Positions 35,967-44,540 of a stretch of DNA of 63,737 bases are shown in pieces. Source of the stretch: Gammaproteobacteria bacterium (lineage in GTDB: Bacteria; Pseudomonadota; Gammaproteobacteria; Pseudomonadales; Cellvibrionaceae); the NCBI GenBank assembly GCA_021151835.1, contig JAGKWO010000029.1:1-63737 (forward strand), read 5' to 3'. The notes beneath the pieces are model-generated. The model saw only the letters and a program-made list of their open reading frames with translations. It had not been told where the DNA came from and searched no databases. A program made the translations under genes and the position numbers. Position 1 is the stretch's first letter; each line of letters starts with the position of its first letter.

Positions 35967-36971
35967 TTAAATATTTTTGAGCGCTGGTGTGTTATTGATC
36001 AGCCAGGCTGCCGAACCAACTAATGCTGCCTTGTCATTCACAATCAGGCGAATGGAAATGTCGCTCACATAACCGGCCATGGGGCCTTTGTTTTTGTAAC
36101 GCTCCAGGAAATGGGATTCCGGTAACAGGCCAACCAATTTTGGGGTAATTCCCCCGCCAATGACAACACCGCCTTTGGCGCCGAGTGACAAGGCTTTATC
36201 GCCCGCAACTTCACCTAAGACATCGCAAAACGTTAATACGGCTTCGCGACATAAATCGTCTTCATCGGCGAGGCCCTTCGCGCTTACATCAGCCGGTGTA
36301 TAAGCTTTTGCTTCCACACCGGCATTGTGGGCAAGTGCGCGATACAAAGTTACCAGGCCGCCACCCGACAAAATATTTTCAACCGATACATGATTTTGCT
36401 CTTTGAGCAAAAAGGATTTGATATCCAATTCCTTTTCGTTAGTCGGGGCGAAGCTGGCATGGCCACCTTCGGTAGGAATAATGTTCCAGTTGCCGTTATC
36501 GGGCACCAGCGCCGCCATTCCAAATCCGGTACCGGGACCCATTACAACGATAGGTGCATTTGGGTTGGATTTACTGGAATCGTAGAGTGTGACCAATTCA
36601 TTGTCTTGCAGGAAAGGAACCGCGTAGGCGAGGGAAGCAAAGTCGTTAATTACATGCAGGGTTTTCATGCCCAATTGGTCGCGCAGTCCTTCAATTGAAA
36701 ATTTCCAGTTCAGGTTGGTCATCGCCGCCTGGCCATTTTCGATCGGGCCCGCAATTGCCAGGCAAGCATGGTCGGGGATGGCTATTCCGAACTCAGCGCA
36801 GCAGGCTTTAATCATCGTAGCCATGTCGGTGTAATTAGCGCATTTAAGGGTGATTTGGCGTTCGGCGGTGTAATTGATTTTGCCGCGCGCACGATTTTTC
36901 TCCGCGTCGAATTCAACCAGACCGAAACGGCCATTGGTGCCGCCGATATCTGCAACCAGTAACAGGCTCAT
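35967..36971 (-). CDS. glk: glucokinase
   Basis: The 334-residue enzyme phosphorylates glucose to glucose-6-phosphate with ATP. The phosphate-1 motif ADIGGTNGRFGLV is at residues 7-19, the catalytic Asp lies in HVINDFASLAYAVP near 105, GPGTGFGMA lies near 140, and the EGGHASFAP segment follows. ATG at 36971 is selected because AGGAG lies 4-5 nt upstream. The in-frame ATG at 37004 adds 11 residues upstream of that Shine-Dalgarno and is rejected. With the transporter it forms an uptake and phosphorylation pair. It is divergent from GH3. Confidence 0.94.
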   Translation of the reverse strand: MSLLLVADIGGTNGRFGLVEFDAEKNRARGKINYTAERQITLKCANYTDMATMIKACCAEFGIAIPDHACLAIAGPIENGQAAMTNLNWKFSIEGLRDQLGMKTLHVINDFASLAYAVPFLQDNELVTLYDSSKSNPNAPIVVMGPGTGFGMAALVPDNGNWNIIPTEGGHASFAPTNEKELDIKSFLLKEQNHVSVENILSGGGLVTLYRALAHNAGVEAKAYTPADVSAKGLADEDDLCREAVLTFCDVLGEVAGDKALSLGAKGGVVIGGGITPKLVGLLPESHFLERYKNKGPMAGYVSDISIRLIVNDKAALVGSAAWLINNTPALKNI

Positions 36972-37463
36972 GTGACTCCTCAACTTCTTTATAAAGAAGA
37001 TCAAATAGTTATGGATGGTGTGTTTGTAGTAATGGTTAGGGGCGGGAGGATACCATTAAAAGGAATGAGCGGAAATTCACTTTTAAGAGCTGAATTAAAC
37101 TTCTTCCTATTTTGAGTCCGGCACCGTCCCAAGCTACTTTTTGATGATTTTTGTGCCATTGAGGCTAGAATTATGAGACCATTTCCAGCGTTCAATAAAG
37201 CTTGATTTAGATGTCATTGACAGCGCTGTCAATTAATAGTAGTTTGCGCCAGCCACGAAGGCGGCAGGGAGTATTAGATGCCCTGTTTTATGGCGAAAGA
37301 TCGATGGGTCCCGTTAGTGACTAGAGTCAATCAGCGTATTCGTCAGCAATGTTCTGTTCTGTAGTTGTATATGATTGGGCCTATGCTTAGGGCATGGTTC
37401 GGATTTTCTTCGGGCGATATATTCCCCCCAATTTACCGTTAAGTACCTGTGGAGGTTACAAAC
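36972..37463. other. 492-bp intergenic region between glk and the GH3 gene
   Basis: This divergent control region contains the 18-bp palindrome at 37216-37233. A weak -10-like TAGAAT lies at 37166-37171 with no convincing -35. I see no coding potential and no other inverted repeat of note. Confidence 0.7.
37216..37233. promoter_or_regulatory. 18-bp perfect palindrome, LacI-family operator candidate
   Basis: ATTGACAGC|GCTGTCAAT is a perfect palindrome with a central CG-type step, the classic form of LacI/GalR-family operators. It lies 231 bp upstream of the GH3 start. The LacI-family gene 1.3 kb away is the natural candidate partner. Confidence 0.7.
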
Positions 37464-39923
37464 GTGCAGTGGCCAAGCATCACCAGCAAAGTGAAAAAAG
37501 ACCCGGCAGTAGAAGCAAAAATCGATGATTTGCTTGCGCAAATGAGCCTGGAAGAAAAAATTGGCCAACTGATCCAGCCTGAAATCCGTCATTTGACCCC
37601 CGCCGATGTCAAGGAGTACCACATTGGTTCTGTTCTCAATGGCGGAGGTTCTGTCCCTAATGGCAATCGCCATTCAAAAGCCGCCGACTGGTTGGCAATT
37701 GCCGATGCTTATTACACGGCATCCATGGATGATAGTGATGGCAAATTGGCCATCCCTATTATGTGGGGTACCGACGCGGTCCACGGTGTTGGCAATATTG
37801 TCGGTGCCACCTTGTTCCCGCACAACATTGCCTTGGGTGCTGCGCGTAATCCGGAATTGATTAAAGAAATTGGTCGTATCACTGCGACCGAAATCGCTGT
37901 CACTGGCCTTGATTGGGATTTTTCCCCCACCGTTGCCGTAGCGCGTGATGACCGTTGGGGACGCACATACGAGTCCTGGTCGGAGCACCCCGATTTGGTG
38001 CGTGATTATGCCAGCCAAATGGTAGATGGATTACAAGGCGAGGCGCGGAGCGCAGAATTTCTTTCCAACTATAAGGTGATCTCAACCGCTAAACATTTTA
38101 TTGCCGATGGTGGAACGCTCAATGGTATTGACCGCGGTAATTGTATTGATGATGAAGAAAGTTTATGCCGTATCCATGCCGCGGGTTATTACAGTGCGAT
38201 AGAAGCGGGCGTACAAACGGTGATGGCCTCTTTTAATAGTTGGCATGGCGAACATATGCATGGTCATCGCTATTTGCTGACAGATGTATTGAAAAACCAG
38301 ATGGGGTTTGATGGTTTGGTTGTCGGTGATTGGAACGGCCATGGTTTTGTTGCTGGCGCAACGCCATTAAATTGCCCGCAAGCGCTAAATGCTGGTCTGG
38401 ATATTTATATGGTGCCGGACCCTGAGTGGAAACAGTTGTATCGAAATACCCTTGCCCAGGCACAAGACGGAACAATTCCCTTGAGCCGTGTTGACGATGC
38501 GGTACGGCGCGTATTGCGCGTGAAATTACGAGCAAATTTATGGGAAAAAGGTTTGCCATCTTCTCGCCCGTTAGCCGGTCGCGATGATTTATTGGGTGCG
38601 GTAGAACATCGCGCCGTTGCACGTCAAGCGGTGCGTGAATCGATAGTGTTGTTAAAAAACAAAAACAATTTATTACCGCTATCGCCCAAAGCAAAAGTTT
38701 TAGTTGCCGGCGACGGTGCGGACAACATTAGTAAACAGACTGGCGGTTGGTCGATCAACTGGCAAGGCACCGGCAACACCATGGCTGATTTCCCCGGTGC
38801 GACTACCTTGTGGATGGGAATCGAAACGGCGATCAGCGCTGCGGGTGGTTCGGCGCAATTAAGTGTTGATGGTTCCTATACTGAAAAGCCCGATGTAGCC
38901 ATCGTCATTTTCGGTGAAGATCCTTACGCAGAAATGCAAGGGGACATCCAGCACCAATTGCTTAAAGCAGGTGATACTGCCGATTTACAGTTACTCAAAA
39001 AATTAAAAGGTGATGGCATTCCCGTTGTGGCGTTGTTTGTGACCGGCCGGCCTATGTGGATTAATCGCGAATTGAATGCGTCCGATGCATTTGCCGTTAT
39101 CTGGCAGCCCGGCACCGAAGGTGCGGGAGTCGCTGACGTGATCTTTAAAACAGCAGATGGAAACGTTAATTATCCGGTGAAAGGGCAGTTATCTTTTTCC
39201 TGGCCTAAACGCCCTGATCAAGGAACCTTGAATATCGGCGATGAAAAATATGATCCATTATTTGCTTACGGTTTTGGCTTGAACTATGGCGAGCAAGATT
39301 CGCTCGGTGATGATCTTCCGGAAGAGGGAATCAGTTTCGAAGCTACTTCTCATGTTTTGGAGCTATTTAATCGCCGCCCGTTGGGTATCTACGGCATTAT
39401 CCTTGAGGGCAAGAATAATGATCGCGCCGCTCTCAACGGCAATGTGGCAAGCGTCTCCACGCTGACGGTCAGTTGTGTAGACAAAGATGTCCAGGAAGAT
39501 GCACGCCGTGCGTTGTGGAATGGTGAAGGTGAGGGGCTGGTCGCTATATCAACACCCAATCGCCAGGTGTTGAGCGATTATTATGAATCGGATTCGGCGC
39601 TGGTTTTCGACATTAAAGTTGATGTGGCGCCGCAGGCAAATGCCTGGGTTCGGATTGGTTGTGGACCATCCTGTTATTCACAGGTGGATATCACCAAAGA
39701 ACTTACTGCAATAGCTGGCAAAGGTTGGAAAACTCTGTTGGTGGATTTAAAGGATTACCCGGATGCGGGCACTGATTTTGGTTTAAAGCGTACGCCACAA
39801 GAATTGTTTGCACTGATTCTTGAGCCTTTCACATTGGTTGCGAATGGCAAGCTGGATCTGACCTTTTCGCAGGTGCGCATAGAAAAGGGCTTGGCTAAAG
39901 GCGTTGGTGTTCGAATCGCATAA
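37464..39923 (+). CDS. GH3 beta-glucosidase (ExoP-like)
   Basis: The 819-residue family 3 glycoside hydrolase releases glucose from beta-glucans or cello-oligosaccharides with retention. The (beta/alpha)8 domain (about 20-375) has the AKHFIADGG segment and the nucleophile Asp in GLVVGDWNGHG near 290. The alpha/beta sandwich domain (about 400-610) follows, then a C-terminal jelly-roll domain (about 650-815) as in ExoP-type exo-glucanases. GTG at 37464 is preferred, with GGAGG at 37451-37455 8 nt upstream. A GTG at 37449 overlaps it. No signal peptide is visible, so the enzyme is probably cytoplasmic, unusual for ExoP relatives. A terminator follows. Confidence 0.9.
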   Translation: MQWPSITSKVKKDPAVEAKIDDLLAQMSLEEKIGQLIQPEIRHLTPADVKEYHIGSVLNGGGSVPNGNRHSKAADWLAIADAYYTASMDDSDGKLAIPIMWGTDAVHGVGNIVGATLFPHNIALGAARNPELIKEIGRITATEIAVTGLDWDFSPTVAVARDDRWGRTYESWSEHPDLVRDYASQMVDGLQGEARSAEFLSNYKVISTAKHFIADGGTLNGIDRGNCIDDEESLCRIHAAGYYSAIEAGVQTVMASFNSWHGEHMHGHRYLLTDVLKNQMGFDGLVVGDWNGHGFVAGATPLNCPQALNAGLDIYMVPDPEWKQLYRNTLAQAQDGTIPLSRVDDAVRRVLRVKLRANLWEKGLPSSRPLAGRDDLLGAVEHRAVARQAVRESIVLLKNKNNLLPLSPKAKVLVAGDGADNISKQTGGWSINWQGTGNTMADFPGATTLWMGIETAISAAGGSAQLSVDGSYTEKPDVAIVIFGEDPYAEMQGDIQHQLLKAGDTADLQLLKKLKGDGIPVVALFVTGRPMWINRELNASDAFAVIWQPGTEGAGVADVIFKTADGNVNYPVKGQLSFSWPKRPDQGTLNIGDEKYDPLFAYGFGLNYGEQDSLGDDLPEEGISFEATSHVLELFNRRPLGIYGIILEGKNNDRAALNGNVASVSTLTVSCVDKDVQEDARRALWNGEGEGLVAISTPNRQVLSDYYESDSALVFDIKVDVAPQANAWVRIGCGPSCYSQVDITKELTAIAGKGWKTLLVDLKDYPDAGTDFGLKRTPQELFALILEPFTLVANGKLDLTFSQVRIEKGLAKGVGVRIA

Positions 39924-39940
39924 CAAAAATACATAGCTTT

Positions 39941-39975
39941 AAAAAGGCCGCTTGCGTAAGCAAGCGGCCTTTTTT
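39941..39975 (+). terminator. terminator after the GH3 gene
   Basis: A 15-bp perfect stem (AAAAAGGCCGCTTGC at 39941-39955, paired with 39960-39974) has a GTAA loop, followed by T. It is strong and separates GH3 from the porin. Confidence 0.9.
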
Positions 39976-40059
39976 GTGCGTTTTTCTTTTTTAGTGCAAG
40001 CACTTTGCACACTGATTTTACTGGTATGCAATCTTATTGTGCGCGGTAAAAAAATACCG

Positions 40060-40073
40060 TGCACTACAGTGCA
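40060..40073. promoter_or_regulatory. GTGCA inverted repeat, activator/repressor site candidate
   Basis: TGCACT-AC-AGTGCA is a perfect 6-bp inverted repeat. A related pair (AGTGC-AA-GCACT, 39993-40004) lies 67 bp upstream. Both are about 175-255 bp before the sigma-54-like promoter, a distance at which enhancer-binding proteins act. Confidence 0.45.
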
Positions 40074-40248
40074 TTTTAACTGTGCATTAAAAAATTTTAA
40101 TTTGTTTTCAAATGACGCATGGCTCATTCCTGCATCACCATAAATGTGCAATCAAAAAATCGTTATAAAATCCGAAGGTCAAATTTTAAAAAATATATCC
40201 CTTTGATTAATAATGAATTATTACTTAAAAAAATATTTAAAAAAACGA

Positions 40249-40265
40249 TTGGCATAAGCCTTGCT
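40249..40265 (+). promoter_or_regulatory. sigma-54-type promoter candidate for the porin
   Basis: TTGGCATAAGCCTTGCT has the invariant GG and GC doublets separated by exactly 10 bp and matches TTGGCA-N6-TTGCT of the RpoN consensus. It lies about 150 bp upstream of the porin ATG on the same strand. Confidence 0.5.
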
Positions 40266-40417
40266 CCAGTGGGATTCAGTCACCTCCGTGTTGCGCAGCA
40301 ATTTGAATAGATGATTTTTTTAGTGCATCGAAATAACGCAATTAAAAATCTATTTGCGCTGATGGTGCTGATCATTAAAACCACACACACTAATCCAAAA
40401 AAAATTGGGAAGGCTCT

Positions 40418-41677
40418 ATGAAAAAAAATACGCTTCATCTTCTTGTTGCTGCTGCAAGTTCATTGTTATGTGCAGCCCCGGGTCTTTCTGCAAAAACATT
40501 TACTGAATCGATGCAACAGGGCAGTGTGGTTAAAATAAATTTTCGCACGCGTTTTGAAGATGTTACTGAAGATACATTAGATGCAACAGGTAAAAAAAAT
40601 GGCGAGCGCGAAGCCGATGCCTGGACAACGCGTTCGCGCATCTCCTATCAATCCGGTGCGTGGAATGGGTTTGGTTTTACAGGTGAGATGGATAATATCA
40701 GCGAAATGACGAACGATGTGGATTACCGCACCTCCGCAGCAAATACCGATCCTTTATGGGCGGAGCGTAATACTGTTGCAGTGATCGCTGACCCAACAGG
40801 AACAGAAGTGAACCAGGCATTCCTTTCCTATACCAATTTTAATAACCAGGTTAAGTATGGTCGCCAACGTTTATTGCTCGACAATTCACGTTTTATTGGC
40901 AACGTAGGCTGGAGACAAAATGAACAAACCTATGATGGTTTATCCTGGACCAATAAAACTATTCGTTACACCAATTTTACTTATGCCTACATCAAGAATG
41001 TAAATCGCGTATTCGGTGAAAATAATCCGGCATTGGGTGACCTGCATATGGATAGCCACATACTCAATGTGAATTACACCGGTTTTGATGCGGGAAAATT
41101 AATTGGTTATGCGTATTTGCTTGATATTAATGATCCACTCGCGCAACTCGGATTAACCAGCGATACGTTTGGTGTTCGTTGGCAAGGTACAGTTGGCGAC
41201 TCTTTTTTGTATAACCTTGAATATGCAAAGCAGCAAGATGCCGGCGCCGCAAAATTGTTTGAAGCGGATTACACCTTGGCGGAAGCTACTTACAATATTA
41301 GCCGTTACAGTTTTACCGCCGGTTATGAACTGCTGGGATCAGATGAGGGTAAATATGGCTTTGCCACACCGCTGGCAACCTTGCATGCATTCCAGGGATG
41401 GGCGGATAAATTTTTGGCTACACCCGCTGCGGGTTTAGAGGATGTTTATATAAATGCGGGCATAACAGTAGCTGGAACACAGGCGTTGGTAAGTTATCAC
41501 AAATATGATTCCGATGAAGGCAGCATTGATTTTGGTGATGAAATTAACTTTAGTTTGGTTAAAAAATTTGGCGCGGTCGTGTGGACGGCAAAATACGCTC
41601 AATACTCTATGGGTGACACCAATGCCAGTTATACCGACACAACCAAATTCTGGTTAATGGCAGATTGGAATTTCTAG
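40418..41677 (+). CDS. outer-membrane beta-barrel porin-like protein
   Basis: The 419-residue protein has a Sec signal peptide (cleavage near A25, LSA/KTF). The rest is alternating amphipathic strands that end in a C-terminal Phe (LMADWNF), the BAM recognition signature of outer-membrane barrels. The style recalls alginate-export/OprD-like porins of marine and soil gammaproteobacteria, but I cannot assign a substrate. By neighbourhood a role in oligosaccharide uptake is possible. It may be under sigma-54 control (see 40249-40265). GGGAAGG lies just upstream of the ATG. A bidirectional terminator follows. Confidence 0.8.
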   Translation: MKKNTLHLLVAAASSLLCAAPGLSAKTFTESMQQGSVVKINFRTRFEDVTEDTLDATGKKNGEREADAWTTRSRISYQSGAWNGFGFTGEMDNISEMTNDVDYRTSAANTDPLWAERNTVAVIADPTGTEVNQAFLSYTNFNNQVKYGRQRLLLDNSRFIGNVGWRQNEQTYDGLSWTNKTIRYTNFTYAYIKNVNRVFGENNPALGDLHMDSHILNVNYTGFDAGKLIGYAYLLDINDPLAQLGLTSDTFGVRWQGTVGDSFLYNLEYAKQQDAGAAKLFEADYTLAEATYNISRYSFTAGYELLGSDEGKYGFATPLATLHAFQGWADKFLATPAAGLEDVYINAGITVAGTQALVSYHKYDSDEGSIDFGDEINFSLVKKFGAVVWTAKYAQYSMGDTNASYTDTTKFWLMADWNF

Positions 41678-41700
41678 GGTATTTCCTGGATGTAAAAAAG

Positions 41701-41727
41701 AAAAACCCAATGATGAATTGGGTTTTT
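41701..41727. terminator. bidirectional terminator, porin / GH26
   Basis: An 11-bp stem AAAAACCCAAT (41701-41711) pairs with ATTGGGTTTTT (41717-41727) across GATGA. It lies between convergent genes. Confidence 0.9.
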
Positions 41728-41740
41728 CATTATTTCGTTG

Positions 41741-43120
41741 CTAAAACTGCGGTAGTTCATCGCGCGTAATCATATTGGGATGGTTGTAAACTTTGATTTT
41801 ATGGGGGTTGGTATTGTAATAATCTCCACTCCAGAAATTATCTTTATGGGTTCCGGATTCCAGCGTAGCTTCATTGAAGTTACCGTCATTCCAGGTCATA
41901 AACCATAACCACCAGGCGCCATCAGCGGATATTTTATCCGGATCAGGAATATAACTATTTTCACTCAGCGCAATTAATTTTTCTTCTGCAGAATATTTTT
42001 GCGCTTGGGTGTAAATGGCAAGTTGCGATTTATAGGTTTTGTTATCCGTACTGTCATAAATATCGTGGCTGGTGATATCAACGACATCATCGCCAGGGTA
42101 CCAGGCCGCATTTTGCCCATTCCACACCCACAATAAATTATGGAGGCCATGATAATGTGTTAAGCGATCATACATATGTCGCCACAAAAGAATTTGCGCA
42201 TAAGCCTGTGGTACACCATCTGTGCGTGAGCGCCCCCACCAGAACCAGCCATTACCGTTATGGCCGGATGCTTCATGCAACGGCCGCCACAGAACGGTTA
42301 CGCCTGCATCGTTCAATTTTTTCAATTCAGTCGCGATTAAATCTATGCCGGCATTCATTTGGGAATAGGCATCACTGCTAGTATCCAATGCGCCTTCTTT
42401 AACGGGAATCTGGAAGGTTGTTTTCTCAGTATAAAATTGTGCGTTATCGGAATTCGCGCTGTTCAATAATGCCGGATCCCGCCAATGCCAACTGAATGTC
42501 ACCAGGCCACCTTTATTGGAATAGGTGATAGCTTCTTCAGTTTGGGCTATGCCTTCAATCCAGTTGGCTTTCACACCGTAATTCATAAAGTCATAACCCA
42601 TCAATGCCGGGTATTTACCGGTGTCTTTGTACACTCGTTCGGCCATATCAATGCCGTCTTTCCAGGTCAGGTCTTGCTGTCCGGTGAGTGTCTGCTTGCC
42701 GGATATACTTCTTAAATAGCTATAGAGTGCACGCGTTTTGGCGCTCGCATTGGGATCGACAGGTGTATTACGGCCTGTTAACGAGGGTAGGTTGGTGCGA
42801 TTGGCCGGACAGAAACTGGCACCAATACAATAACTATTATTCTCATAGCCCCAACTGTCCTGATGCTCACTGCAAATTGGCCAGGAATGACCATCCACGT
42901 AACAACTGGCTGTAATCGCACTACTGGAGCTAATTGATGAAGAGCTTGTGCTTGCGATGCTTGAACTCGATTTAACTGCTAACCCGGATGACGATGCTTT
43001 ACTAGTGGTGGCTGTTCCCGGCGCCGGGTTACTGTTGCCGCCTCCACCGCCGCCACAGGCGGTAAGGGCAACAAGGGTCACAACGACAACAGGAATTGCC
43101 AGAAAATTGGAATGCTTCAT
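41741..43120 (-). CDS. GH26 endo-beta-1,4-mannanase, CBM10-bearing lipoprotein
   Basis: The 459-residue surface mannanase has a signal peptide with lipobox LTAC (C22), followed by six Gly. No Asp is at +2, which fits outer-membrane sorting. A Ser-rich linker (about 40-70) precedes a CBM10 cellulose-binding module (about 72-107, with four Cys and the WGYEN motif). The GH26 domain (about 115-459) has its acid/base Glu in WRPLHEASG and nucleophile Glu in IALSENSY. ATG at 43120 is chosen because it starts the signal peptide and has GGAG just upstream. The longer ATG at 43174 would bury it. Operator-like palindromes lie upstream. Confidence 0.93.
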   Translation of the reverse strand: MKHSNFLAIPVVVVTLVALTACGGGGGGNSNPAPGTATTSKASSSGLAVKSSSSIASTSSSSISSSSAITASCYVDGHSWPICSEHQDSWGYENNSYCIGASFCPANRTNLPSLTGRNTPVDPNASAKTRALYSYLRSISGKQTLTGQQDLTWKDGIDMAERVYKDTGKYPALMGYDFMNYGVKANWIEGIAQTEEAITYSNKGGLVTFSWHWRDPALLNSANSDNAQFYTEKTTFQIPVKEGALDTSSDAYSQMNAGIDLIATELKKLNDAGVTVLWRPLHEASGHNGNGWFWWGRSRTDGVPQAYAQILLWRHMYDRLTHYHGLHNLLWVWNGQNAAWYPGDDVVDITSHDIYDSTDNKTYKSQLAIYTQAQKYSAEEKLIALSENSYIPDPDKISADGAWWLWFMTWNDGNFNEATLESGTHKDNFWSGDYYNTNPHKIKVYNHPNMITRDELPQF

Positions 43121-43187
43121 AGTTCTCCACACTTTTATGATTATTTGAATAATGTTTTCTCGAATTACCGGCATTTATATAGGCATG

Positions 43188-43226
43188 TAACCGGTTACTT
43201 TTGAGTATACAGTTGTAACCGATTTC
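43188..43226. promoter_or_regulatory. operator candidate upstream of the GH26 gene
   Basis: GTAACCGGTTAC (43188-43199) is a perfect 12-bp palindrome. A second copy of the half-site, GTAACCG, occurs at 43215-43221. The form suits a LacI-family or similar dimeric regulator. It lies 68-100 bp upstream of the mannanase ATG. Confidence 0.55.
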
Positions 43227-43288
43227 ATGAAAGAGTGGTGCAAATATCGCCATAAGGTTAATGCGTGCGCCACCCGGGTCTCAGTGAT

Positions 43289-43317
43289 TTGGCCTGAGTC
43301 CCCATCTCATGTAGAAT
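43289..43317 (+). promoter_or_regulatory. prfB promoter candidate
   Basis: TTGGCC (43289-43294) and TAGAAT (43312-43317) are separated by 17 bp, about 60 bp upstream of the prfB ATG. Confidence 0.45.
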
Positions 43318-43376
43318 GCGCGCCTCGCTTTTTCTGCCTGTTTCAGGCCTAAACCAAGACTGAATTGCGCCTAATC

Positions 43377-44472
43377 ATGGAAATTAATCCCTTATTACTT
43401 GCCCTGAAAGACCTGACTGACCGCACCAATGTGCTTAGGGGGTATCTTTGACTATGATCTTAAAAAAGAGCGCCTGGCTGAAGTTGAACTTGACCTCGGT
43501 GAGCCCTCCGTGTGGGAAAACCCCGAACGTGCCCAAGCCCTGGGCCGTGAGCGTTCATCCTTGGAAATGGTAGTAAAAACCATTGATGACCTGGATAACG
43601 GTGTACGCGATTCGCGCGAATTGCTGGACATGGCAGTAGAGGAAGATGACGAATCCATGGTGGCGGATGTGCAAGCCGAACTGGAGCGTCTTGATAAACA
43701 ATTAGGTGTACTGGAATTTCGCCGCATGTTTTCCGGCGAGACTGATGCAAACAATGCCTACCTGGATATTCAATCCGGCTCCGGTGGTACCGAAGCGCAA
43801 GATTGGGCTGAAATGGTTTTGCGGATGTATCTGCGCTGGGGCGAAGCGAAAGGCTTCAAGGTTACCCTGGAAGAGGTGTCGGCAGGTGATGTGGCCGGTA
43901 TCAAAAGCGCGACAATTTATTTTGAAGGCGAGTATGCCTTTGGATGGTTGCGTACCGAAACGGGTGTGCATCGATTAGTGCGCAAATCGCCATTTGACTC
44001 CGGCAATCGTCGTCACACGTCATTCTGTTCAGTGTTTGTATCGCCGGAAATTGACGACAATATTGAAATCGAAATCAATCCTGCTGACTTGCGTATCGAT
44101 ACTTATCGCGCGAGCGGTGCCGGTGGTCAGCACATCAACAAAACGGATTCTGCAGTACGTATTACCCACATTCCCACGAATATTGTTGTGCAATGCCAGA
44201 ACGAACGTTCGCAACATGCCAACCGCGATAAAGCCTATAAAATGCTCCGTGCAAAAATGTACGAGCAGGAAATGCAAAAGCGCAACGCGGAAAAACAGGC
44301 GATGGAAGATAATAAATCCGATATCGGTTGGGGTAGCCAGATTCGCTCTTACGTATTGGATGATTCGCGAATTAAAGATTTGCGTACCGGCGTCCAGACT
44401 TCCAATACCCAGGCGGTGTTGGATGGCGACCTCGATCAATTTATTGTTGAAAGCCTCAAAGCCGGTTTGTAA
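43377..44472 (+). CDS. prfB: peptide chain release factor 2 (programmed +1 frameshift)
   Basis: RF2 reads UGA/UAA. The ATG at 43377 opens 24 codons that end at an in-frame TGA (43449-43451). The rest continues in the +1 frame from 43450, giving a joined 364-residue protein (E. coli 365) that reads VLRGYL then DYDLKKERL across the shift. Domain 2 carries the stop-codon tripeptide SPF in RKSPFDSG. The GGQ motif lies in GAGGQHINKTDSAVR. Annotation as a plain ORF from 43429 would lose the true N-terminus. It lies upstream of lysS, the classical prfB-lysS order. Confidence 0.96.
43434..43452 (+). other. RF2 autoregulatory frameshift site
   Basis: The sequence CTT AGG GGG TAT CTT TGA C is identical to the classical prfB site: a Shine-Dalgarno-like AGGGGG (43437-43442) three bases before the slippery CTT, followed by the TGA stop and C. 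When RF2 is scarce, ribosomes slip +1 and make RF2. Confidence 0.96.
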
Positions 44473-44540
44473 TTTATTTTTTGTTGGGTCAATCCTTAAT
44501 TTTTCAGTCCTAAACCTTTTAGTAGATATCAGTGAAGACT

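Larger units (their letters stand above)
39976..40417 (+). other. AT-rich control region upstream of the porin gene
   Basis: This gene-free stretch has very AT-rich segments (40080-40250) and several GTGCA/TGCAC elements: AGTGCAAGCACT at 39993-40004, TTTGCAC at 40004-40010, TGCACTACAGTGCA at 40060-40073, TGTGCAT near 40081 and TGTGCAAT near 40146. A sigma-54 type -24/-12 match lies at 40249-40265. No coding potential is convincing. Confidence 0.65.
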
